From Mytilus edulis (lineage: Eukaryota; Mollusca; Bivalvia; Mytilida; Mytilidae), in assembly GCF_963676685.1 (NCBI RefSeq), contig NC_092354.1, positions 39,702,950 to 39,766,949 of the forward strand: DNA of 64,000 bases, in the 5' to 3' direction. The translations under genes were made by a program, and so were the position numbers. Positions 43,801 to 53,790 of this stretch are shown here, one piece after another; the stretch's first letter is position 1; every line of letters begins with the position of its first letter. The notes beneath the pieces are model-generated. The model did not search any database. It had not been told where the DNA came from and was given only the letters and a program-made list of their open reading frames with translations.

Positions 43801-45705
43801 TTTTCAAGACCTAAAAACAAGCCTGCTGTGAAGTCTGAAAAGTATTATGATCTTAACATGGATACTGTTATATCTTACCGATGCAAAACGTGGCCAAAAG
43901 AGGCACAGGAATGGCTTTCCCGTAAAAGACATCACTGCTGGCCCTCAACAGATATGATCCAAGAGCTTCAAACACTTGGATTTTTTGTTGTTAGAAAAGG
44001 TCATCCTTTTTCACCAGAAATAGATGTGGAGTGGAGAATATCTCTTTCGTTACAAGAGCGAAAACTAATGTTCAATTTGACAGATGTCCAACATAAATGT
44101 TACATTGTTCTCAAAATGCTTAATCGAGATGTTATAAATTTGGAGTGCATAACTACATACCATTGGAAGACGTGTTTATTCTATGTTATAGAAGAGAGTA
44201 GCAGCAATGATTGGGAGAAAAACAAACTATGGCATTGCATTATACGATGTATTAAGCTTATGTTAAGGTGGGTTAAACGTGGGTTTTGTCCTAACTATTT
44301 CATTCCAAGAGAAAACTTATTTGATGGCAGGATGAATGCGAGTTGGAGACTTATATCAGTAAACGTACTAGAGGAAATTTTAAATGTAAGATTTGAATGC
44401 TTGTTGTTTGTGAAACGAAACAATATAGGTGACTATGTCAGATCACGGGGATCTTCAGACTGGTATAAATGGCTTCAGTTAAACAGTAAAAAGGTGTACA
44501 ACGAAGCCTTATACTACAAAAACACTGCTACTATTGAAAAGACACTACATGTGTTTAACACAGCAATACTTGAACAACTATTCAACTTGGCCAATGGAAA
44601 CGTTGTACATTTCGTAAAATGTATTTGGAATGTTCTAGGATGTATTCGGCATGCATGCAGTAGCCCTATTACGGGACATACACACTACGAAACTAAACAG
44701 TCATTATCATTACTTTTACCCTATATGTACACTTGTTTGGCTAGTAATGTATCTGCAATGGCTATTCATAATCAAAATTGTCAAGTCCGTGATTTCCTTT
44801 TATTCGGGTCTTTTATATACTTCAGAGGTGGTAAATTATCTGGACACCTGAAGTTTATTTCAGTGTTATATGCAATTGGAAGGTATAAAGATTGTGAATG
44901 GTGGTTACATCAATTAGACGAGGAATCTTTAAAATACAGTACATCATTCTGTAATTGTAGATACATCAAAAGTGATTCAACAATGGCATATGAGTATATT
45001 ATCAATACTTCAAATTTGAAGGTGTTGACATGCGTCTCATTTCTTCCAACCGAAATTGCTATCATTCCGAATGCGTTGATCTTTGAAATGTTCAGACATT
45101 TTGGTATCTCTTTAACACACGAAGACAAAACATACGCGTATTGTTGTTGGCATTACAGGGCTGTTGTTGACTGCAACATTTTCTTTTTCTTACTAAAATA
45201 CGTTACAAAAGAGAAACTAAGATGTTTTCAAGAGTGTGAAAACGCTAGACTCTGCATTGCAATTTTACTTTTTGTTAAAAATGTAAGACATCGCGATGTT
45301 GCTAACAACTTGTTGGCTTGGACTTTTCGCTCGAATTATGAAACACCATTAGCGCTAATGTGTTTGGCAAAGTCGTGGGAAATATCTAACTCTTGGGATT
45401 TATGTTTTATGATCTTCACGGATGAAATGAAACAAAGACAATACCAATTCAATTCAGCTAAATTACATATGTTAGTTATTCTGTATAGTATATGGTATGC
45501 GCGAAAGCCGTCTATCATTCACTTTTGTTTTCAGTGTTTCTCAATGAGTGAAGAAGAGATTCCTAAATGTAGTAGATGTAAAATATCTACGTATTGTTCA
45601 AAACAATGTCAAATAGCAAACTGGAAAAAACACAAACGCGTTTGCAAAATTGTAAGAAACTATCATACTGTACAGTGTTTGATATACGTATATACTTCGA
45701 ACTGA
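40794..45705 (+). CDS. cGAS-like receptor (Mab-21 nucleotidyltransferase) with C-terminal MYND zinc finger, copy 2
   Basis: Model: 40794-40899 (tentative), 42564-42761, 43526-45705; 827 residues. The Lys/Arg-rich N-terminus (1-35) is joined in phase 1. The nucleotidyltransferase core shows M-G-G-T-F-E-G (91-97), D106-I-D108 and a third acidic residue D214 in N-M-D-T-V, the cGAS-type catalytic triad. The second lobe has E-W-R-I-S-L-S, T-Y-H-W-K-T and P-N-Y-F-I-P-x-E-N-L-F, which match the helices of cGAS and mollusc Mab-21 proteins. A long helical region resembling other mollusc family members follows. Residues 769-808 form a perfect MYND finger (C-x2-C-x10-C-x2-C-x5-C-x3-C-x7-H-x3-C). Family knowledge: such enzymes sense nucleic acid and make cyclic dinucleotides for STING. 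MYND fingers bind proline-rich protein motifs. That this protein is an active sensor is inference. Confidence 0.8.
41260..41380 (-). repeat. Reverse fragment of the 'gatgtggtatgat' element
   Basis: 'ttgcggccttttatagctga' and the preceding 'ttgaacttgttttacatttt' are reverse family blocks. It lies in intron 1 of cGAS-like copy 2. Confidence 0.55.
42435..42510 (-). mobile_element. Truncated short interspersed element next to exon 2
   Basis: 'gagcgtcactgatgagtgtt' and 'tcgaaacgtgcgtctggcgt' are the reverse of the family at 11550. It ends about 55 bp before the acceptor of the exon carrying the G-G-T motif, so it may contribute to the branch-point region. Confidence 0.7.
42564..42761 (+). CDS. 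cGAS-like copy 2, exon 2 (start of nucleotidyltransferase core)
   Basis: TTTTAG acceptor and GTAAAT donor, 198 nt, phase 1 to 1. It encodes the helix preceding the core and the M-G-G-T-F-E-G nucleotide-binding loop. Copy 1 exon 32570-32767 is the same length and about 85% identical. Confidence 0.8.
43526..45705 (+). CDS. cGAS-like copy 2, exon 3 (catalytic Asp residues to MYND finger)
   Basis: TTTACAG acceptor. It begins with the codons that complete D-E-P-N-D-I-D-V-M and runs 725 codons to TGA at 45703. It holds most of the enzyme, the helical C-terminal region and the MYND finger in one large exon, a layout consistent with lineage-specific tandem expansion. Confidence 0.85.
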
Positions 45706-45771
45706 TTGCATAGCCATAGCAATGTTTTATAATGATTCAAAACTATTGTTTATTATAAAGTAGATTTCAAT

Positions 45772-45777
45772 ATTAAA
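45772..45777 (+). promoter_or_regulatory. Possible polyadenylation signal ATTAAA, cGAS-like copy 2
   Basis: It lies 67 nt past the stop, in 'caatattaaaacaaaaaaac'. Confidence 0.4.
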
Positions 45778-45779
45778 AC

Positions 45780-47030
45780 AAAAAAACATCGTGTGAAAAC
45801 AAAACGATTTGAATTCATTATTGCATTTTACAAGTATTGATAACGCTCAATTGACAATCGACTTAAAATGTCTCATAAAGCTTTGTACTAAAAATTGGAT
45901 AATGTAGACACAATGTCCATGTTAAGATCTAGGCTAATTATAATTTGTGAATAGTAAAACTGGTTCCCAATACAGATATGTTGATACTGGCAGGTTTATA
46001 TACCTTACACAAAAATTACCCAACAAACTCATTAGGATGAATAAAACATAAGCTTTACATTCAATGTCACCCTTTTGTTGACTGATACCCTGTGTTGGTT
46101 TCTCAACATTCTATTGACATGATGTCGTAGTCTGCGGTCCTTTATTTATTAGATTTTATCTTTCTCCCGATTGTAAAATTTGACCGAGTTTTAATTAGCA
46201 TGTTTTTAAAAACATGCATAGCAGTGAACGCATCTAAAAGTAAAAGCCAAAATAATTGATTGTCACCGAAAATGAACATTAAATGACGGATAAAACTAAC
46301 GTTTCATTATCATCTAAAGACCATCCGGTCACCTGAGACATACATCCATAATCCGGATAATTAAGTGGGGTTTCAATTGCTCAGTTTTTAGTTTTGATGA
46401 ATCTGTTATGAGCTTCTTTTTCCTTTCTTTACTTTAGTTTTGACCATAGTTTTGATAGTTTGTATCAACTTTTATGTTTTGAATGTACTCTTATTATATT
46501 CAGTCTATCTTTATTTCAATTTTCTCGATAAATGTTAATTGATATTAACATGTGTTTTCCAAGATAAAAACAAAAATACTGAAAAAAAATATTTGATATC
46601 CAAACGAAGCATGACCTCCACGTCGACAGCGAACCCGTTACCTGCTTGGCATGGGACACTTTGCTAATCAATTAAGACAAATTTCAATCATGTAACAAAA
46701 AGACGAATGTATCGTAAAATGATCGCTCAATCGATCGCGCAATTCCAGATGTATATTGCTTAGAATGATTAGTTTTTAAAATTTCGAATTACCATTTGCA
46801 TTTTATGCAGTAGCAGAATGTAAATATCAGGAGTCACTTCATTCTTTATTAAAACTATCGACGTCTTAAAACGTTTTTGTTGTCGTGACTTTCAAGAAGT
46901 AAAACAACAAAGATACCGAATTCCGAGGAAAGTTCTAAACGAAGAAACTAATAATATGGCAAAATCAAAAGCTCAAACACTTCAAAACGAATGGATAACA
47001 ACAATCAGTAGACCTTAAAGTGATTGTAAC
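45780..47030. other. Stretch without recognised features
   Basis: AT-rich intergenic sequence downstream of cGAS-like copy 2. No supported gene or named repeat. Confidence 0.4.
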
Positions 47031-47039
47031 AAGTATTAA

Positions 47040-47150
47040 AATTGAGAATAAAATGGCGAATATGTCAATGAGACAATAACACAACTAAAGAGATGAGGAC
47101 GGCCGAAGTCCACTAGTAGGTCGTTAAAAGACCGTAAACACAAATCCATT
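47040..47150 (+). repeat. Dispersed repeat family 2 fragment
   Basis: 'atgtcaatgagacaataaca' followed by 'ggccgaagtccactagtagg'. Diverged copy of the 25945 block. Confidence 0.5.
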
Positions 47151-47439
47151 CGTTTGATGTGTTTGGACTTTTGATTTTTGCCTTTTGATTTTGGTCTTTC
47201 CTTTTTGAATTTTCCTCGGAGTTCAGTAATTTTGTGTTTTTACTTTATACATCAATTATTAAAGGTCTAATAACAGTTAATGACATATCAGCTCAAGATC
47301 TCAATTATACAGATTGAAGGATTAGTCTTCGTCATATAAAAATCATTTTTTGTCGCAGCCGAGAGATAGGTAGACAGATTTTGATTGTTATGTTTTGCAG
47401 ACATATTTCCTGGTATCTATGATGAGTTTATTTACAACC

Positions 47440-47560
47440 ACTGGGTCGATGCCACTGCTGTTGGCGTTTTAATTCCCCGACGGTATCACCCGCTCAGTAG
47501 TCAATACTTTTGTGTTGACTTCAGTTATCATTAATATGTTCATTATTATAAATTAACTGT
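47440..47560 (-). repeat. Reverse copy of the 'agtactggctactgggctgg' repeat
   Basis: 'accactgggtcgatgccact' and 'gacggtatcacccgctcag' are the reverse of 27345-27435. Confidence 0.6.
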
Positions 47561-47574
47561 AAAAAATATTTTTG

Positions 47575-47712
47575 GTTATCAATGCTCTTCAACTTCGTAC
47601 AATATTTTGCTTTTTTTTTAAATTTATTCGAGCGTCAGTAATGAGTCTTTTGAAGTCGAAACGCCCGTCTAGCGTAAATATAAAATTTCAATCCTGGTAT
47701 CTATGATGAGTT
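47575..47712 (-). mobile_element. Short interspersed element ('gcgcgtttcgtctac' family), reverse
   Basis: 'atgctcttcaacttcgtac', 'gagcgtcagtaatgagtctt' and 'gtcgaaacgcccgtctagcg', then 'cctggtatctatgatgagtt'. Confidence 0.7.
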
Positions 47713-47729
47713 TATTCTGCCTCACCAGT

Positions 47730-49060
47730 TACAAAATTCACCTGTAAATTAATTTCGAAGACTCGGCTGTGACAAAAAAGGATGGCAACAAAAATGAACC
47801 ATGCACACTGAAAAGATTCATGTGAAGTGGTACCTCCACCAGAATAATTCTGCATTACGTATAACAAAAAAATCCTGAATATGAAAAATGTAAAACAGCC
47901 AAACAAAAACAGTACAAAAGTTGGAGGTACGGAAATTACCTTAAGCCTAATGCTTTTTTTTTAATTTTTAAGCAACACATGGTCCTCTAACTTTGACTAA
48001 TTTGTTACAGTTAATTCTTGTTCTTGGGATGAGAAGTAGAAAAGGGATCTTAAATTTCGAGATATATATATGCAAGTAGACTCCCATGGTTAGGAATATA
48101 TGTGTCCTTGCACTGAGCCTCAAACACAGACAAGATAAGAAAATGATCATAAGTACATGACGCAAATCAAAACAAAAATCCTGATAAATTCTGCTGCCCT
48201 GTAAATGCATTCTGAATTTTCCAAAGTAAAAGACAAACTAAATTAAACAAAAGATGACTCGCCTTTTTTGTTTGTCTTGCCCGTGTTCATGTTGTCAATA
48301 TTATCATGCGTGGTTTAAGAATAGCCGATTGGAAGAAACAATATGTATAGTCTAACTTCAAAACTGATGAATGTTTGTCCAACAATGTGAGATGAAACTA
48401 TCTAATAATAATGCCCTCGCACATCTTATCTAATAACAACACGCTAGAAACAAAGGTGATTTAAATGCTTAAAATATGCATACAAGTGGTCACACATCCT
48501 ATTTGATAACTACAGACTAACGCAAACGGTTGTAAGTGCTCTAATTATGCATATAAATGGTCATAAAAATGATGCAAGTGTAAACAATCATTCGAGGTTG
48601 AATGAAGACAATACAAGACATATTTAGATGTCATAAATGATACTAAAACTCAATACAAACCAGCTATACATACAACATGTCATATCAATACAATTGAAGC
48701 ACCAACTGCTGTTTAAGCACATCATCATATCCATCGTGTAGTCAAACAATTTTACCAGTCTCCACACAGATAACCTCCGATAATAGAATGTTCTTGTAAT
48801 TTCCAAGGGATGAACTACATCCATTGGGTAACATTCAATATGTTTGGGTATTTGGGAAATAAGAAATAAAAGCATAAAACTAAATCTTCAAAACAGGCAC
48901 CACGGAAGAAATTCAACAGAACTCTTGCCTCAACCTTAATGAGTCTGACTCTGGTTAATGCGTGACATTCTTAATGACAATATGCAATACAATGTTATAA
49001 CCACTTCGAACTATAACATATTGTGCATTGAAAAACAGTTTTTAGTTTCTTTTATATCAT
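47730..49060. repeat. ~1.3-kb dispersed element, copy ii (uninterrupted)
   Basis: This copy is continuous from 'aggatggcaacaaaaatgaa' through 'gactaatttgttacagttaa' to 'cgaactataacatattgtgc'. It is the reference showing where copies i and iii are split by insertions. No reverse transcriptase is inside it. Confidence 0.7.
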
Positions 49061-49339
49061 TTGAAAACAAATTTCAGAGATAAAGTTAATTTCTCCCTGT
49101 ACTTTTAATTCCCTTTATCTATGAGCAACATAAATTTTTTTTTTAATTTTATGTTTGATACATGTACAATGACAACGTATAATAAGAGTGCATTTATGTG
49201 TTGATTTCGACCATTTAACATATGTCATTAAAAACGTCAATTTTAGTGAGTTAATAATAGAACTCATGGCAGTGTCAAAGTAACAATCAAATTACAAAAA
49301 AAACAGCAGACATTAAGAGAGCAACATATAAGCTGCATT

Positions 49340-49430
49340 GAAGACCTATTGGTGGCCTTCGGTTGTTGTCTGCTCTTTGGTCAGGTTGTTGTCTCTTTGA
49401 CACATTCCTCATTTATATCTTCAATTTTCT
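49340..49430 (-). repeat. Dispersed repeat family 2, reverse
   Basis: 'tggtggccttcggttgttgt' and 'ttgttgtctctttgacacat'. Confidence 0.7.
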
Positions 49431-49574
49431 GTACATGAATAAGTTCTTACCTAAACTTCATCTGGTAAAATCAATGAATTACCACATCTTCCTATAACTA
49501 TTGTCACAGACCCAACTTTATATAACTGTCTTACAACACGCATTTTTCCTTAACATGTCCTGTACCTATATAAA

Positions 49575-50120
49575 AAAGAAGATGTGGTATGATTGCCAAT
49601 GAGACAACTGTCTACAAGAGACCAAAATGAAACAGACATTAACAACTAAATGTCATCGTACGGCCTTCACCAATGAGCAAAGCCCATACCGCATAGTCAG
49701 ATATATAAGGCCGCGATAAGACAATGTAAAACAATTCAAACGAGAAAACTAACGGCCTTATTTATATAACAAAATGACCGAAAAACAAATATGTAACACA
49801 TAAACAGGGTCCAGATCATGGCAGTTGTTAGCTTATAGTTCTTTTCTGTGAGTGTTACATTGCCGTTTGGGTTTTTGTTGCATTTTAGTGTTTCTGTTGT
49901 TTCGTTGTTTTCCTCTTATACTAGTAGTTGATGTTTTTCCCTCGGTTTTAGTTTGTAACGCGGATCTGCTTTCTCTCAATCGAATTATGACTTTCGAACA
50001 GCAGTATACTACTGTTGCCGCACTACTACATTGCCCGCCATGCAAATCGACACTCAGTAAAAATGTTAAAATAGAGAATAGGACAAAGTCAGCAAAATTA
50101 TATATCAAACGACTATTGTA
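49575..50120 (+). repeat. 'gatgtggtatgat' element joined to another dispersed repeat
   Basis: 49575-49805 matches 28372-28600. The sequence then switches at 'acataaacagggtccagatc' to a second block containing 'tttctgttgtttcgttgttt' and 'gaacagcagtatactactgt', which I recognise as common in mussel genomes. Frames on both strands here are repeat-derived. Confidence 0.6.
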
Positions 50121-52050
50121 AACTACCTTACTTTCTCAATTCCAGTCTTTTAGGACATCAATTCAATTATGCGGCGATGCTTTTTCGCGATAAACACCCT
50201 TGCTAGCGTGAATCTTATATTTACCACAAAAATCGTCACTTTCATTGTCAAATTTTAAAACGGGATTGAATAGAAACTGACTTAACGCAGCTGTACAACT
50301 CCAAGATTGTTTATATTTATTCCACGATGACACAGTGTGTCATAGTAAGGTAACCCTTTATGAGTCCCATATACCATATTTTCGACTAAACACCTACTCA
50401 GCTATGCATGTGTTTCAATGAATAGGTATCATACCACCCAATATCTAATTCAATACCAAACGCATCATTTTGAAAAGGATTTATATGTGGCATATTGCAT
50501 TAGAAATTGTTCAATATCTGGTACATGTTTTTTCGCAAACAACTAGATATCGCTTTCAAAGAACTTACAGGCACAAATGTACAGGGGCCAATACTGTTTC
50601 AGAACAGATTGTTGTAAACAGGAAAAGAACGTTCATGGAGTCCTTATTAGGAAATTAATTAAAATGCGAGGCAAAAATTGAGGACTCACATTTTATGAAC
50701 AATTTTTGCTGAATTTAATTAGATCATTAACACATATTTTCGCGTGTCTATATATAAAGAACAATACAAGCCAACTTATTTCAAAATATTATCAACAAAT
50801 AATAGAACCTGGCAGGAACGATATTTTAGTGTGCTAGTGACCTATTACGATATATATGGGGTTAGTAAATTCCATAGTGGGTGAGAGCAAAGCCCAGTCT
50901 ACTAACAATTATTTGTGTCCTCACTCTTGAATTAATGGTTTCTTACAGGATGTAATTTCTGAAATTTTAATTGAATCATGACATCACTTGAAACTAAATC
51001 TTAATTGACTATGGTTTGTATTTTTTTCTAATTGACTTTAACAGATATACACCAGATAAAAGACTATCCCACAAAAATTGTACCAATTGATTGCAAGTTA
51101 ATATTCAAAGGTCAAAAGAGACGTTCGTATGTTCCCTAGTATCTCGTTAGAATGTTGAATTGAAATATTTTGCAATTATGACAAGAACCAATTTACCAAA
51201 ATGTAACTTCTTCGTGAATATTGCAATGTTAATATTAGATGTTCTTTGCTATTTGGAACGGGTTTTTTCTTTTATTATTACGTAAAATTGTAATTATCTT
51301 TACTATTGATATAAAACATAAAACGATTTCTTTCTCCATTTGCGTCAGTTTTTGACTTTATACATTTATGTATAAATTTTACTCTATCAAATGATCAACC
51401 AATAAAGCATTCGTATATTCTATTGAATAACATCCACGTACCTCACAATGGGGTCGGATTGGGAAGGGGGTCTTTCATTTGATCAATCCTGATATCCCTC
51501 GGTGTGATCTACGACAAGAAAAACCTTAAAATATGCATTATCTATAACTTATGGAATGTGGAAATTTTATTTTTGTTATCTCTATATGCCACCTGAACAT
51601 TCGCCTTGATATCAGTATTACTAGACTAGTAATTACGTAGTACATCAATTCTATACTTATTCAGTGTTTCCGCAGGTTTTGTATAAATAATAAAGATAAA
51701 TGCATTATATTGTGTATAAATTAAACTATGACATTGTAGTAATGTATTTCTCTTGCAAAGCATCTGACAAGTGCTTTATAAATATATTGATCAGCATAAA
51801 TGGTTTCGTTGTAACATATTTTTAAGTAATTTTATCATTATCATAATTCCTCCCGCAGAGTATCTATAATTCAGATATATGTTAAAAAGTTACCTCGTTA
51901 CATAATACGGCAATTACGGTAAAAACACCAAGCATTTATAATGTCTATGTGGTTATATGAATTGGCAATAGTTATTATTTTTCTACAAATTGAAATATTC
52001 CAAGGGAATATTGATTACGATGCAAACTGATCTACTAGTTACATCAAGAG
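50120..52050. other. Stretch without recognised features
   Basis: AT-rich intergenic sequence. A 62-codon frame at 50470-50658 has no features of a gene. Confidence 0.4.
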
Positions 52051-52054
52051 TGAA

Positions 52055-52720
52055 TATAAAAAAAGAAGATGTGGTATGATTGCCAATGAAACAACTCTCC
52101 ACAAGATACCAAAATGACACAGATATTAACAACCATAGGTCACTGTACGGCCTTCCACAATGAGCAAAGCCCATACCGCATAGTCATCTATTAACAACTA
52201 TAGGTCACCGTACGGCTTTCAACAATGAGCAAACTCATACTGCAAAATCAGCTATCACAACTATAGGTCACAGTACGGCCTTCAACTATGAGCAAAGCCA
52301 AAACCGCATAGTCAGCTATTAACAATTATGTGTCATCGTACGGCCTTTAACAATGAGCAAAGCTCGTATCGCATAGTCAGTTATTAACAACTATAGGTCA
52401 CCGTACGGCTTTCAACAATGAGCAAAGCCCATACCGCATAGTCAGCTATTAACAACTATAGGTCACCGTACGGCTTTCAACAATGAGCAAAGCCCATACC
52501 GCATTGTCAGCTATTTCCAACTATAGGTCACAGTACGGCCTTCAACTATGAGCAAAGCCAATCCCGCATAGTCAGCTATTAACAATTATGTGTCATTGTA
52601 CGGCCTTCAACAATGAGCAAAGCTCGTATCGCATAGTCAGTTATTATCAACTCTAGGTCACCGACGGCCGTCAACAATGAGCAAAACCCATACTGCATAG
52701 TCAGCTATTAACAGCCTGAA
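52055..52720 (+). repeat. 'gatgtggtatgat' element with an internal 65-bp array
   Basis: The start matches the family. An internal segment is then repeated about nine times at 65-bp spacing (marker 'caccgtacgg' and variants at 52141, 52206, 52269, 52334, 52399, 52464, 52529, 52594, 52659). Variants such as 'ttcaactatgagc' recur every fourth unit, so the higher-order unit is 260 bp. Confidence 0.9.
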
Positions 52721-53029
52721 AGGTTGAAAGGTTGGGAAAGAAAGAAATAAACATAATCTTTAGAGACACACCATTTTGATTTGTTTAGACCAAGTCATGA
52801 AGTATCCGATGTTTGGAATTTGCACATAATATATACTTCGAAATTCAAGAAGCGTTTATGTATATGAACTACATATGATCGGCTTCATTTGAATCTCCTT
52901 CGCTGTGTAAAGACTAAAAATATTTCTATAATTTGACTCTCAATCTCTACATTTACTAGCTTCTCTAACTTGAATTTTTCTTTTAAATATGTAAAAAAAA
53001 ATAATAAGATATTGCCATCCTGACCACGA

Positions 53030-53080
53030 ACACCAAAAAAGAGGGGTGAAATATACCAGAGGGACATTCAATAATTTATC
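53030..53080. repeat. Retroelement tail fragment
   Basis: 'gaaatataccagagggacat' is a short diverged copy of the 'gaaagataccaaagggacag' end. Confidence 0.5.
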
Positions 53081-53368
53081 ATCTAATGATTTTATTGTAT
53101 AACATATATGACCATTTAAAACGCAATTAAAAGTCCTCACAGTGAGTATATATTATTCAAACATCTGTTCAAAATTACACCGTTTAATTATAAGGCTTTG
53201 TTTTTGAAATAAATGCAGTCTCTTATTTACGGCTATCATGTCTCTTTCGAATATATACTACTATTGAAATAAGCAACTATAAAATATTATTTCATAATTA
53301 GGTTGATAACCACGCACATAAATTTTCATTACTTTCCGAACTCATATTTATCGGTTCCCTGCCAACAG

Positions 53369-53377
53369 CATAAATAG
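53369..53377 (+). promoter_or_regulatory. Possible TATA-like box upstream of gene C
   Basis: 'cataaatag' lies 120-128 nt before the ATG at 53497. No initiator or conserved partner supports it. Confidence 0.25.
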
Positions 53378-53496
53378 AGACTCATTTACTTGTCGACATT
53401 GTCAGTGTTATGATATTAGATTAAACACACCCAAAGTATTTTGGAAAAAGTGGGGATAACATTAACTACTGTTCATTGTAATAAAATAGGCTCAAT

Positions 53497-53790
53497 ATGT
53501 ACAGTCCGGTATTTTTGTTAGCTTTCTTAGTTACTTGGACATTATGTGAAATAGTTGTTATCACAAAACAAAAAGATACAATATATAGCGGTCACGTGCT
53601 GTTTACGTTATATATGCCGATGTGGTCATTGTGCGCCCAGTTTTGTTCAAGAGTGCAGGTATGCAAATCTATCAACTTTATAGCATCGAATAAAACCTGC
53701 CAGATAAATGATGCTGAACCCGGGGAAAGTAAATGTGGACTCATTGAAAGTACAGGGAATAGCTTTGTTGCTGCCTCGACCTTTCCACAG
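53497..53790 (+). CDS. Gene C exon 1: signal peptide and PAN-like module
   Basis: 98 codons, ending C-C-A-C-A-G before donor GTAATT, phase 0. A hydrophobic leader (L-L-A-F-L-V-T-W) and a module with C-A-Q-F-C-S-R-V-Q-V-C are visible. It is shorter than exon 1 of genes A and B by 17 codons. Confidence 0.8.

Noticed and set aside
43512..43820. Minus-strand frames opposite the cGAS-like exons (also 34142-34336)
   Set aside because: Antisense shadows of the conserved coding strand; similarity between copies reflects the sense protein.
49833..50121. Overlapping 89- and 91-codon frames on opposite strands
   Set aside because: Both lie in a dispersed non-coding repeat.
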